A DNA stretch of 17,488 nt from Limnohabitans sp. (lineage in GTDB: Bacteria; Pseudomonadota; Gammaproteobacteria; Burkholderiales; Burkholderiaceae_C): the NCBI GenBank assembly GCA_018883305.1, contig VEQI01000024.1, forward strand, positions 1 through 17,488, read 5' to 3'. A program made the translations under genes and the position numbers. Below are positions 6,845-15,109 of the stretch, piece after piece. A model generated the notes under the pieces. The model saw only the letters and a program-made list of their open reading frames with translations. It did not search any database and was not told where the DNA came from. Every line of letters begins with the position of its first letter. Position 1 is the stretch's first letter.

Positions 6845-7450
6845 TCAGCGCTCAAGCGGTTTGCCCGCCAGCCAGTTGGCACCACGGCGGTACAGGTCCT
6901 GCACGCCCTCACCCTTGAGCATGGGCATGTCCATCTTGACCTTGTAACCAATGCGCGTCTGGATGTAAGCCAGGTGGCGATAGCCCTCGGGAAAACCGGC
7001 CAGGGCCGCTGCGTCCAGCTCAAGGCGGGCGGCGGGGTCGACCGGGTCGATGCGGTCTTTCTCGTAAATGGGCTGACGGTGAACCAGGCCCCAGCGGCCG
7101 TCACGCTGCTCGAAGAAATCGTAGAAACGCCCGGTGCACACCACATCGCACAGCACACCTTCCACCTGGCCGCGCTGGGAGATGGTCATCTTGGTCTGAG
7201 CAATGGCACGGGTGCCTTGGACATCAATGGAGGAGCCCCCCAGAAAATGCAGGATGCTCACCCCTTTGTTCCAGCCTTCAATGGTGACGCGAATGAACTC
7301 CTCGAAGGGGCCCTGGAACCAGGTGGCCATCATCACGCCGTCGTCGTGCCAGACGGTCTTGAAGCGTTCCCAGTCGCCGGCATCACGCCAGACGGCCCAG
7401 CTTTCCACCAGTTGACGAATGCGCAGTTGTTGTTCGAGTTGAGAGTCCAT
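6845..7450 (-). CDS. SnoaL-like / NTF2-fold protein
   Basis: Predicted cytoplasmic protein of 201 residues with an NTF2-like (SnoaL_4-type) cone fold over about residues 5-130. The typical N-terminal pattern is present: IRQLVESWAVWRDAGDWERF (11-30), then VWHDDGVMMATW (33-44) and GRFYDFFEQRDGRWGLVHRQ (107-126). The family includes small dehydratases, cyclases and aromatic-ring dioxygenase beta-subunit-like proteins, so the exact reaction cannot be named. The C-terminal 70 residues (from KDRIDP) are an extension beyond the core fold. The ATG at 7448-7450 was chosen because the fold begins there; an upstream start at 7552 would add an unrelated 34 residues. It is the first gene of the probable operon and faces the FAD monooxygenase across a 190-bp divergent region, which suggests a shared pathway. 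Confidence 0.85.
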   Translation of the reverse strand: MDSQLEQQLRIRQLVESWAVWRDAGDWERFKTVWHDDGVMMATWFQGPFEEFIRVTIEGWNKGVSILHFLGGSSIDVQGTRAIAQTKMTISQRGQVEGVLCDVVCTGRFYDFFEQRDGRWGLVHRQPIYEKDRIDPVDPAARLELDAAALAGFPEGYRHLAYIQTRIGYKVKMDMPMLKGEGVQDLYRRGANWLAGKPLER

Positions 7451-7466
7451 GTTGTCCAATCGGTGA

Positions 7467-7480
7467 CGCGGCAAGCCGCG
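7467..7480. repeat. GC-rich inverted repeat in the divergent intergenic region
   Basis: A 6-bp perfect inverted repeat, CGCGGC then AA then GCCGCG, lies 17 nt upstream of the SnoaL-like start codon, in the 190-bp region between two divergent genes. It could be an operator half or an mRNA hairpin near the ribosome site, but such a short GC palindrome may occur by chance in GC-rich DNA. No clear sigma-70 promoter was seen in 7451-7640. Confidence 0.25.
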
Positions 7481-7640
7481 AGTTGCATGAATTTGATCGA
7501 CCATACCGCAAAAACCCTCAGGGACGTGGCACCATGGCGGCAAGGTCGTCATGGGCTGGTCTGCGGGTCACCGTGGGGTGCAGTCGTGGCGGCATTGTCG
7601 TCAACCCGAACAACCTTCGCTCGTACTCGCATATTTCGTC

Positions 7641-9317
7641 ATGATTGACATTCCAGTGCTCATCATCGGGGGCGGACCCAGCGGCCTGATGCTGGCCAAT
7701 GAACTGGGCGCTCGCCAAGTTCCCTGCCTGCTGGTGGACGCCAAGCCCTCCACCGCCTTTAACCCGCAGGCCAACGCCACCCAGGCGCGGACCATGGAGC
7801 ATTACCGTCGGCACGGCTTTGCGCATGAAGTCCGCCAGCAAGGCCTGCCACCCGACCACCCCACCGACATCGCCTACTTCACGCGACTCACGGCCCATGA
7901 ACTGGCCCGACTGTCGCTGCCCACGGCCGCGCAGGCGGTGAAGAACATTCGCCAGATGAGCGGCTCCTGGAGCGCTGCCGAGCTGCCGCACCGCGTGTCG
8001 CAAAAATACGTGGAGCCCATCATCCGGCGTCACGCCGAAAAATGGCCAGGCGTGGACATCCGTTTTGGCTGGACCTTGAAGCGCTTTGAAGACCAAGGCA
8101 CCCATGTGGACGCCTGGATTCAACCCACGGACGAGTCTCAGCCTGAGATTCAGGTGCGCACACGTCACCTGGTGGGCGCCGATGGGCCGCGCAGCTTGGT
8201 GCGGCATCAGCTGGGCATTGGCTATGAGGGCGCCACTGGCATGAAGCGTGGCTACATGGGCGGGCAGATGTTCGCGGTGTACTTCCGCTCCCCCGAGGTC
8301 TACCAACGCATTCCGCACGCACGGGCCTGGATGTATGTGGCCGTCAATGCCCAGCGGCGCGCCTTGCTGGCTTCCGTGGACGGGGTGAGCGAGTTTGCCT
8401 TCCATGCGGCCATTCATGAGGGCGAGCCTGCCGATGACTGGACCGCCGAAGATGCGCGACGCATCGTGCAGCAGGTCATGGGCTGCGAGATCGCGATGGA
8501 GGTGTTGTCGGTGCAAACCTGGACCGCCGGTCATGCGCTGGTGGCGCAGGCGCTGGCCCGTGGGCGGGTGTTCCTGATCGGAGATGCCGCGCATCTGTTC
8601 ACACCCACGGGTGGCCTGGGCTACAACACCGGCGTCGAGGATGCCGTGAATCTGGGATGGAAGCTGGCGGCCGTGCATCATGGTCAAGCCCCTGAGGCTT
8701 TGCTGTCCACCTATGCGCTGGAGCGCAAGCCCATTGGGCATCGCAACACTGGGTACTCGCGGCAGTTCGCCGACTCGGTGGGGTTATTCCCAGCCACGGA
8801 AGTGCTGGAGGAAGACAGCCCAGCGGGCGAGGCCGCGAGGGCGCAAGCCAGCACACATTTGAATGCCCATGTGCGTCTGGAATTCAACATTCCTGGCGTG
8901 ACCTTTGGCGGCCGGTATGACGGCTCTCCTGTGATCGTGGGGGATGGCACCTCGCCGCCACCCGATCACCCCAACGTGTATCAGCCCACGGCATGCCCAG
9001 GTGGCCGCCCGCCCCATGCGTGGTTGTCGGATGGGCAGTCTTTGTTTGATGTTTTGGGGTTGGGGTGGAGTTTGCTGGTGCTGTCGTCGACGCCATCCTC
9101 TGATCAGGTGCTCACTGCTCAGGTCGAGGGTCTGAGAGCAGCTGCCCAGACGAAGGGCGTGGCCCTGAACGTAGTGACCGTCCACGAACCTGGGCTCCTT
9201 GAGTTGTATGAGGCCCCCCTGGTCTTGGTTCGTCCGGACCATATCGTGGCCTGGCGAGGGCACGGGGTGCAGGATCCCTCGGCAGTGGTGGATCAGGTGC
9301 TGGGTTGGCGTCTGTGA
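7641..9317 (+). CDS. Class A FAD-dependent aromatic monooxygenase (TfdB/MhpA-like)
   Basis: Single-component flavoprotein hydroxylase of 558 residues that would use NAD(P)H and O2 to hydroxylate an aromatic ring. All three class A fingerprints are present: the Rossmann motif GGGPSG (10-15), the NAD(P)H/FAD-linked DG motif VGADGPRSLVR (178-188), and the GD motif FLIGDAAHLFTPTGGLGYNT (311-330). A C-terminal thioredoxin-like domain (about 445-558) ends with VRPDHIVAWRG (530-540), as in phenol hydroxylases and MhpA. The ATG at 7641 starts directly with the first beta strand; the frame is open back to an ATG at 7551, which has a better-spaced AAGG but would add 30 residues lacking family features. 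It is the only plus-strand gene in the region, divergent from the 3925-7450 operon. Substrate unknown. Confidence 0.92.
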   Translation: MIDIPVLIIGGGPSGLMLANELGARQVPCLLVDAKPSTAFNPQANATQARTMEHYRRHGFAHEVRQQGLPPDHPTDIAYFTRLTAHELARLSLPTAAQAVKNIRQMSGSWSAAELPHRVSQKYVEPIIRRHAEKWPGVDIRFGWTLKRFEDQGTHVDAWIQPTDESQPEIQVRTRHLVGADGPRSLVRHQLGIGYEGATGMKRGYMGGQMFAVYFRSPEVYQRIPHARAWMYVAVNAQRRALLASVDGVSEFAFHAAIHEGEPADDWTAEDARRIVQQVMGCEIAMEVLSVQTWTAGHALVAQALARGRVFLIGDAAHLFTPTGGLGYNTGVEDAVNLGWKLAAVHHGQAPEALLSTYALERKPIGHRNTGYSRQFADSVGLFPATEVLEEDSPAGEAARAQASTHLNAHVRLEFNIPGVTFGGRYDGSPVIVGDGTSPPPDHPNVYQPTACPGGRPPHAWLSDGQSLFDVLGLGWSLLVLSSTPSSDQVLTAQVEGLRAAAQTKGVALNVVTVHEPGLLELYEAPLVLVRPDHIVAWRGHGVQDPSAVVDQVLGWRL

Positions 9318-9367
9318 GGACTTGAGAGAGGGCGCGCGCAACGAATGCCTCTTGCACGCACAAGTGT

Positions 9368-10990
9368 TCAGACCGACAAGTACATCCGCCTCAAGGCGTC
9401 ATCGTTCACCAAGGTCTGCATGTCGCACGTGTGGCGGATCTGCCCTTTCTCCAGCACCACGGCCCGATCAGCCACCCACGCGGCGAAGGCCAGGTTTTGT
9501 TCGGACAGCAGCAGGCTCACGCCCGCCGCCTTGAGCGTCAGGACCATCTCGGCCATTTGCTCAACGATGATGGGGGCGACGCCTTCGGAGGGTTCGTCCA
9601 GCAAGAGCACCAGCGGGTTGCCCATCAAGCTGCGCGCCACCGTCAGCATTTGTTGCTCACCGCCACTCATGCGTCCACCGGGACGCTCCAGCAACTCGGC
9701 CAGCCGTGGAAAAAGTTGCAGCACCCGCGAAAGCGTCCAGTGGGGCGCAGGGGTGCCGTCCGGAAAAACGCGGGGCGGCTGTTGTCCCACGGACAAGTTA
9801 TCCCGCACAGTGAGGTCGGTGAAGATGCGTCGATCTTCGGGCACATAACCCAGGCCCTTCTGCGCCGCGGCATGGGGCGCCAGCGCCATCAGATCATGAC
9901 TCACAAAGCGAGCCTGACCGGAGCGCTCGGGGACCAGGCCCATCAAGGCTTTCAGCAGCGTGGATTTGCCCGCACCATTGCGACCCATCAGAGCCACCAC
10001 TTCACCTTGCCTCACGTCCAGGGAGACATCAAACAGCACCCGCGCTGCACCATAACCGGCACACAGGTTCTGCACGCTCAACAGAGGCTCCCTCATCGTT
10101 GGACGGGTCGCCGTTTCATCGCTTGGAGGTGCAACGCGGGTGGGGCCAGCGTTTGTGGGGCTGGCATTTGAAGGCTTCACATCGCTGGCGGATGTCACCG
10201 ACACGAGCCGCCCTTGCCCCAGATACACCGACTGCACCCGCGTGTCGTCGCGCACTTCTTGGGGTGTCCCGTAGGCGATGACCTGGCCACGTGCCAACAC
10301 CAGCACGCGGTCAGCGTGTTCAAACACCACATCCATGCTGTGCTCGGTGAACAACACAGACAACTGGCGTTGCTGCACCAGCGAACGCGTGAGCGCCATG
10401 AGGTCTCGACGTTCTGCGGGCGCCATGCCAGCGGTGGGCTCATCCATCAACAAGAGTCGCGGTTGACTGGCCAAGGCCATAGCCAACTCCAGGCGCTTGA
10501 CATCCCCGTACGCCAATTCATGGCCCGCCCGCTCGGCCTGATCTTGCAGGCCCACTTGTGCCAGCAAGTTCAGAGCATCCTCACGTCGATAGGCAGTGGC
10601 ACGCCGCCAGGCGGAGAACATCCGTCCGTCGGCTGACAACAGTGCCATCTGAATGTTCTCGACCACGGTCATGGAGGTAAAGGTTTCGGCCACCTGGAAC
10701 GTGCGCCCCAGGCCTCTGTGCCACAGCTCACGCGGCGAACACCCCAGCAAGGACTGCCCCTCGAACAACACGCTGCCCGCGTCGGGCGTCAATTGACCGT
10801 GAATGAGATTGAAGGTGGTGGACTTGCCTGCGCCGTTCGGGCCAATCATGGCCAGCAGCTCGCCCGGGGCCAGTTCGAAAGACACGTTGTCCACGGCCCG
10901 CACATTGCCAAAGGACTTGCGCAGACCGCGCACTTGCAGACCGCGCGCGGTGCTGTCGGCTTGGAGCGTCGCGAGAGCTGGTTGACTCAT
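9368..10990 (-). CDS. Fused LivG-LivF-type ABC transporter ATPase
   Basis: Cytoplasmic ATPase of a HAAT (branched-chain amino acid/amide) importer, with both nucleotide-binding subunits in one 540-residue chain. Domain 1 (about 18-262, LivG-like): Walker A GPNGAGKST (50-58), Q-loop GRTFQ (95-99), signature LAYGDVKRLE (159-168), Walker B LLLMDEP (179-185) and switch H217. A Ser/Thr/Pro-rich linker follows (about 263-300). Domain 2 (about 302-540, LivF-like): Walker A GRNGAGKST (336-344), signature MSGGEQQ (441-447) and Walker B VLLLDEP (461-467). Both active sites look intact. In domain 1 the signature departs from the textbook LSGGQ. The ATG overlaps the permease TGA by 4 bp (10987-10990) and has GGAGAGG just upstream, so translation is coupled. 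It converges on the monooxygenase with a 50-bp gap. Confidence 0.95.
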   Translation of the reverse strand: MSQPALATLQADSTARGLQVRGLRKSFGNVRAVDNVSFELAPGELLAMIGPNGAGKSTTFNLIHGQLTPDAGSVLFEGQSLLGCSPRELWHRGLGRTFQVAETFTSMTVVENIQMALLSADGRMFSAWRRATAYRREDALNLLAQVGLQDQAERAGHELAYGDVKRLELAMALASQPRLLLMDEPTAGMAPAERRDLMALTRSLVQQRQLSVLFTEHSMDVVFEHADRVLVLARGQVIAYGTPQEVRDDTRVQSVYLGQGRLVSVTSASDVKPSNASPTNAGPTRVAPPSDETATRPTMREPLLSVQNLCAGYGAARVLFDVSLDVRQGEVVALMGRNGAGKSTLLKALMGLVPERSGQARFVSHDLMALAPHAAAQKGLGYVPEDRRIFTDLTVRDNLSVGQQPPRVFPDGTPAPHWTLSRVLQLFPRLAELLERPGGRMSGGEQQMLTVARSLMGNPLVLLLDEPSEGVAPIIVEQMAEMVLTLKAAGVSLLLSEQNLAFAAWVADRAVVLEKGQIRHTCDMQTLVNDDALRRMYLSV

Positions 10991-12903
10991 ACGCCTCTCC
11001 CCTGCGCATCACCACGCGAGGAAATGAACTGTCGCCAGCGATGTGCAACGCCAACCAGGCCTTGCGGGACCGCCAGCACCAACACCAGCATCAGCCCTCC
11101 CAGCAATGCGCGCCAGAACGCCGTGCTGCGGGCCAGCGTGTCCTGCAAGGTGGTGAAGACCGCTGCACCCAACAAGGGCCCCAGGGTGGACTGCACGCCC
11201 CCCAGCAACACCATCACCAGGGCGTCCACCGAACGCCCCACACCCAACACGTCGGGCGAGATGCTGCCTTTGGAAAACACGTACAGCGTGCCCGCCAAAC
11301 CTGCCCAGGCTGCAGCCACCACCAATGCGGTCCATTGCAAGCGCTCCACCGGCAACCCCAAGGCACGGGCACGCAAGCCCGAGTCACGCGACGCACGCAA
11401 ACCATAGCCCAGGGGTGCGTGCAACAGGCGCTGCATGGCCAACACGCCCCCGGTCACCAGCAGCAGGGTCAAACTGAAATACACGGGTCGCGCGGACAAC
11501 CAGGCGCTGGGCCACACCCCCGTCAAACCGTTGCTGCCCCCCGTGACCGCATCCCATTGAAATCCGATGGCCCACAAAATCTGTCCGAACGCCAGGGTCA
11601 ACATGGCCAGATACACCCCGCTCAAGCGCAACAAAAACCAGGCCAGTCCCATGGCCACCCCGGCCGTGACCAGCGGCGCCAGCAGCAACATGGCTTCCAT
11701 GGGCCAACCGCCACGCAACACGCCCAGGGCGGCCACATAGGCCCCCACGCCGAAATACGCAGCGTGTCCAAACGAATGCAACCCCGCCGGCCCCAGGATG
11801 AGATGCAGGCTGCAGGCAAACAGCACCGCCACCAACACATCGATCCCCAGCACCATGGCATAAGGCAACACGGAGGACATGAGCGGCAAGGTCGCCATCA
11901 GCAACGCGGCCCACAGCACGCGCCGTGAAGCCACCTGGGCCTGACGCAACGGCGCTTCGGCCCATGTCTGCCCTCGCTGCACCGCCGGTGGCTGACCCAA
12001 CAAGCCCCAGGGACGAAACACCAGCACCACCGCCATCACCACAAATTCCGCCACCAGTGTGAGCTTGGAGAACGACACATGCACACCACCCAGCTCCACC
12101 GTGCCCAGCGCAATGCACAAGGCCTTGATCTCGGCAATCAGCAGGGCCGCCACATAGGCCCCCGGAATCGACCCCATCCCGCCCACCACCACCACCACGA
12201 AAGCGTCTCCCATGGTCTGCAGGTCCAGCCCCAGGCTGGCTGGCTCACGTGGAAGTTGCAGCGCACCGCCCAAACCCGCCAGTGCGCAACCCAGGGCAAA
12301 CACACCCGTGAACAACCGCCCCTGCGGCACTCCCAAGGCACTCACTGTCTCGCGGTCCTGGGTGGCCGCACGCACCAGCAACCCCCAGCGGGTGCGATGT
12401 AACAGCCACCACACGCCGGCCAGCACCAGCGGTCCCACCGCGATCAGCCACAGGTCATAACTGGGGAACCGACGCCCCGCAATCTCCACCGCCCCAGCCA
12501 GGCCTGGCACCCGGGGCCCCAGCAGATCTTCCGGTCCCCAGGCCCAGAGTACGCCATCCTGAATCACCAACACTAAGGCAAAGGTGGCGAGCAATTGAAA
12601 GAGTTCAGGGGCCCGGTAGATGCGGCGCAGCAACAGCACCTCCACCAAGGCGCCCAGCGCCCCAGTGATGAGCGCGGCCAAGGGCACGGCCAGTGCGTAG
12701 CCCCAGGCCAGCCCCAGTGGCCGGCTGATGAGTTCCACCAGGGAATAAGCGAGGTAAATGCCCAGCAGGAAAAACGAGCCGTGAGCAAAATTGACGATGC
12801 GCGTGACGCCAAAGATCAGCGACAACCCCGCGGCCACCAGAAACAGCGAGGACGCGCCCGCCCAGCCATTGAGCCCTTGGACGATCCAGCCCCAGGCGTC
12901 CAT
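10987..12903 (-). CDS. Fused LivH-LivM-type ABC transporter permease
   Basis: Inner-membrane permease of 638 residues that carries both transmembrane subunits of a HAAT importer. The LivH-like half (about 1-300) has GLSLIFGVTRIVNFAHGSFF (26-45), the ATPase-coupling loop VRAATQDRETVSALGV (177-192) and GGMGSIPGAY (241-250). A short polar linker (about 303-330) leads to the LivM-like half (about 331-625), with ILGPAGLHSFGHAAYFGVGAY (369-389), GGSNGLTG (455-462) and the coupling loop LRASRDSGLRARALGLP (502-518). Each half has its own coupling loop, matching the two ATPase domains of the next gene. It starts 25 bp after the binding-protein gene and overlaps the ATPase gene by 4 bp. No strong ribosome site is seen before the ATG at 12901-12903. 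Confidence 0.95.
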   Translation of the reverse strand: MDAWGWIVQGLNGWAGASSLFLVAAGLSLIFGVTRIVNFAHGSFFLLGIYLAYSLVELISRPLGLAWGYALAVPLAALITGALGALVEVLLLRRIYRAPELFQLLATFALVLVIQDGVLWAWGPEDLLGPRVPGLAGAVEIAGRRFPSYDLWLIAVGPLVLAGVWWLLHRTRWGLLVRAATQDRETVSALGVPQGRLFTGVFALGCALAGLGGALQLPREPASLGLDLQTMGDAFVVVVVGGMGSIPGAYVAALLIAEIKALCIALGTVELGGVHVSFSKLTLVAEFVVMAVVLVFRPWGLLGQPPAVQRGQTWAEAPLRQAQVASRRVLWAALLMATLPLMSSVLPYAMVLGIDVLVAVLFACSLHLILGPAGLHSFGHAAYFGVGAYVAALGVLRGGWPMEAMLLLAPLVTAGVAMGLAWFLLRLSGVYLAMLTLAFGQILWAIGFQWDAVTGGSNGLTGVWPSAWLSARPVYFSLTLLLVTGGVLAMQRLLHAPLGYGLRASRDSGLRARALGLPVERLQWTALVVAAAWAGLAGTLYVFSKGSISPDVLGVGRSVDALVMVLLGGVQSTLGPLLGAAVFTTLQDTLARSTAFWRALLGGLMLVLVLAVPQGLVGVAHRWRQFISSRGDAQGRGV

Positions 12904-12928
12904 GCTTGGTCAGACCACGCCGCTGGCT

Positions 12929-14152
12929 TCAGTCCGCCGCGCGCAGCTTGCGAACTTCATCGTTGCTGGGCTGGAACGCTGCACCGTCCTGGTAACGTGC
13001 ATCCACCATCACGCCCTTGCCCTGGTCGTTGCGGGTACGCCCCACAAACGCACCCATGGTGGACTGGTGGTCCACGGCGCGAAAGCTCAGCTTGCCATAG
13101 GGGCTGTCAAATGACAGGCCACGGAAGGCGGTGATCAGTTTTTCGGTGTCAGTGCTGCCCGCCTTGCGCATACCGGCGGCCAGCGCATGGATCATGGTGT
13201 AACCCACCACCGAGCCCAGACGCGGATAGTCCTTGAAGCGGGCCTGATAAGCGCCCAGGAAAGCTTTGTGCTCCGGGGTGTTGATGCTGTGCCAGGGGTA
13301 ACCGGTGACGATCCAGCCATTGGGCGTTTCGTCCTTGAGCGGGTCCAGGTACTCGGGCTCGCCGGTCAGCAGGCTCACCACTTCGCGTCCCTGGAACAGG
13401 CCACGGGTATTGCCCTCCCGAACAAACTTGGCCAGATCGGCCGCAAAGAGCACGTTGAAGACCGCATCGGGCTTAGCATCGGCCAGCGCCTGTACCACGG
13501 CACCCGCATCCACCTTGCCCAGCGCAGGGGCCTGCTCGGCCACAAACTCCACATCTGGCTGTACGGCCTTGAGCAATTGCTTGAAGGTGGCGGCGGCGGA
13601 CTGGCCGTACTCGTAGTTGGGATAGACGATGGCCCAGCGCTTCTTGCGCAGCTTGGCGGCTTCGGGCACCAGCATGGCCACCTGCATGTAGGTGGAGGCG
13701 CGCAGTCGGAAGGTGTAGCGGTTGCCGTTTTGCCAGACCACCTTGTCTGTCAGGGGCTCACCAGCCAGAAAGAACATCTTGCGCTGACGCGCGAGGTCAG
13801 CCACGGCCAGGCCCACATGGGACAAAAAGGTGCCGCTCAGCACATCGACCTGCTCGCGCGCGATGAGTTCCTCCGCTGCGCGCACTGCATCCCCCGGGTT
13901 GGCGTTGTCGTCACGGAGGATGAGTTGCAGCTTGCGGCCATTCACGCCACCGGCGCCGTTGATTTCCTCCAGTGCCAGCTCCATGCCCTTTTTATAGGGC
14001 TCCAGGAAGGCCGGCTGGGCCTTGTAGCTGTTGATCTCGCCAATTTTGATCACACCCTGTGCCATGGCCAGCGACCCGCACACGCCCACACTCAGGCCCA
14101 GCGCCAGACCGCGCGCGAGCTGCTTGATTCGCGATGAGATGAAGAAGGACAT
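12929..14152 (-). CDS. HAAT ABC transporter periplasmic substrate-binding protein
   Basis: Periplasmic type I binding protein of the Leu/Ile/Val-amide group, 407 residues. Seen: a signal peptide (about 1-32, RR-free with a basic n-region, ending AMAQ), then the mature start GVIKIGEINSYKAQPAFLEP; EEINGAGGVNGRKLQLILRD; and the LSGTFLSHVGLAVADLARQ stretch that in this family lines the ligand pocket. The start is set at the ATG 14150-14152, because GGGAG (14158-14162) lies 5 nt upstream; that ribosome site overlaps the alternative GTG at 14158, which rules it out. It is the first gene of the three-gene importer. Many homologues in Burkholderiales bind aromatic acids or other small carboxylates rather than amino acids, so the substrate is open. 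Confidence 0.93.
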   Translation of the reverse strand: MSFFISSRIKQLARGLALGLSVGVCGSLAMAQGVIKIGEINSYKAQPAFLEPYKKGMELALEEINGAGGVNGRKLQLILRDDNANPGDAVRAAEELIAREQVDVLSGTFLSHVGLAVADLARQRKMFFLAGEPLTDKVVWQNGNRYTFRLRASTYMQVAMLVPEAAKLRKKRWAIVYPNYEYGQSAAATFKQLLKAVQPDVEFVAEQAPALGKVDAGAVVQALADAKPDAVFNVLFAADLAKFVREGNTRGLFQGREVVSLLTGEPEYLDPLKDETPNGWIVTGYPWHSINTPEHKAFLGAYQARFKDYPRLGSVVGYTMIHALAAGMRKAGSTDTEKLITAFRGLSFDSPYGKLSFRAVDHQSTMGAFVGRTRNDQGKGVMVDARYQDGAAFQPSNDEVRKLRAAD

Positions 14153-14157
14153 GACCA

Positions 14158-14162
14158 CTCCC
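14158..14162 (-). promoter_or_regulatory. Ribosome binding site that fixes the start of the ABC binding protein
   Basis: GGGAG on the minus strand, 5 nt before the ATG at 14150-14152. Because it overlaps the upstream in-frame GTG (14156-14158), it supports the ATG as the start. Confidence 0.6.
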
Positions 14163-14333
14163 AGACTTTCAAAGGGGGCTCAGTTTAACGGCTGGCCACC
14201 CGTGAACCGGTATACACATCGCCCGCTTGGCGGCATGGCCCACACGGCGTGGCTTATGCGGGAGGAACAGCCTTCTTATGACGCCAGGTTAGAAGTCCTG
14301 TTGTACAGTCATGGATTCAGCCATAAAACCACC

Positions 14334-15107
14334 ATGAGCGCCCTGCACCAAGAAAAAGTCCTGTCCGTTCACCACTGGACCGACCGGCTCTTCAGCTTCA
14401 CCACCACGCGCGACATGGGCCTGCGTTTCTCCAACGGCCACTTCACCATGATTGGCCTGCTGGTGAACAACAAGCCCCTGCTGCGCGCCTACAGCATTGT
14501 CAGCCCCAATTACGAAGAACATCTGGAGTTCCTCAGCATCAAGGTGCCCGATGGCCCGCTGACCTCACGTCTGCAGCACATCCAGGTCGGTGACAGCATC
14601 ATCGTGGGTCGCAAGCCCACCGGCACCCTGCTGGTGGATTACCTGCTGCCCGGCAAAAATTTGTACATGCTCTCCACCGGCACAGGTATGGCGCCTTTCC
14701 TCAGCGTGCTGCGCGACCCCGAAACCTATGAGCGCTTCGAGAAGGTCATCCTGGTGCACGGCGTGCGCCAGGTCAATGAGCTGGCCTATCACGATTACCT
14801 CACGCAAGACCTGCCCAAGCATGAGCTGCTGGGCGAGATGGTGTCCTCTCAGTTCCTGTACTACCCAACCGTGACCCGCGAGCCCTACAAGAACACCGGC
14901 CGCATCACCGACCTGATGGAGAACGGCAAGCTGTTCGCCGACCTGGGCCTGCCGGCCCTCGATCCCTCACAGGACCGGGTCATGATTTGTGGCAGCCCGC
15001 AAATGCTCAAGGACCTCAAGAGCCTGCTGGAGCATCGCGGTTTTCAGGAAGGCAACACCACCCGCCCGGGCGACTTCGTCATCGAGCGGGCGTTCGCCGA
15101 GCAGTAA
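14334..15107 (+). CDS. fpr: Ferredoxin/flavodoxin-NADP+ reductase
   Basis: FAD enzyme that exchanges electrons between NADPH and ferredoxin or flavodoxin, often linked to oxidative stress and Fe-S supply. The length of 257 residues matches bacterial Fpr (about 255-260). Seen: the FAD-binding RAYSIVSP (51-58), VGRKPTGTLLVDYLLPG (91-107), the NADP-binding GTGMAPFLSVLRDPE (116-130), ICGSPQMLKDLKSLL (218-232), and a C-terminus ERAFAEQ (251-257) of the subclass IA type. The ATG at 14334 is chosen by homology; the frame opens back to 14031, antisense to the binding-protein gene, and that part is not coding. It diverges from the ABC operon over 181 bp, in which no convincing promoter or regulator site was found, and its stop lies 2 bp from the stop of the convergent dehydrogenase. 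Confidence 0.95.
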   Translation: MSALHQEKVLSVHHWTDRLFSFTTTRDMGLRFSNGHFTMIGLLVNNKPLLRAYSIVSPNYEEHLEFLSIKVPDGPLTSRLQHIQVGDSIIVGRKPTGTLLVDYLLPGKNLYMLSTGTGMAPFLSVLRDPETYERFEKVILVHGVRQVNELAYHDYLTQDLPKHELLGEMVSSQFLYYPTVTREPYKNTGRITDLMENGKLFADLGLPALDPSQDRVMICGSPQMLKDLKSLLEHRGFQEGNTTRPGDFVIERAFAEQ

Positions 15108-15109
15108 TC

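Noticed and set aside
7518..8741. Long minus-strand open frame opposite the FAD monooxygenase
   Set aside because: The monooxygenase has all three flavoprotein fingerprints on the other strand; the antisense product is a low-complexity Gly/His/Arg-rich shadow.
9351..9364. CTTG-CAAG hairpin between the convergent monooxygenase and LivGF genes as a terminator
   Set aside because: The stem is only 4 bp and no T-tract follows on either side.
11041..11928. Plus-strand open frame opposite the LivHM permease
   Set aside because: The product is Gln/His/Pro-rich with no domain and is the mirror of hydrophobic membrane-helix codons.
13187..14137. Plus-strand open frame opposite the ABC binding protein
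   Set aside because: It is antisense to a gene with a signal peptide, ribosome site and family motifs; no domain is recognisable in it.
14272..14295. CTTCT/AGAAG inverted repeat upstream of fpr as a regulator site
   Set aside because: The arms are only 5 bp with a 14-bp spacer, and the site does not match a SoxR- or LysR-type box that I could defend.
14031..14333. Upstream extension of fpr
   Set aside because: It is antisense to the start of the ABC binding-protein gene, and the 257-residue form from 14334 already has the full family length.
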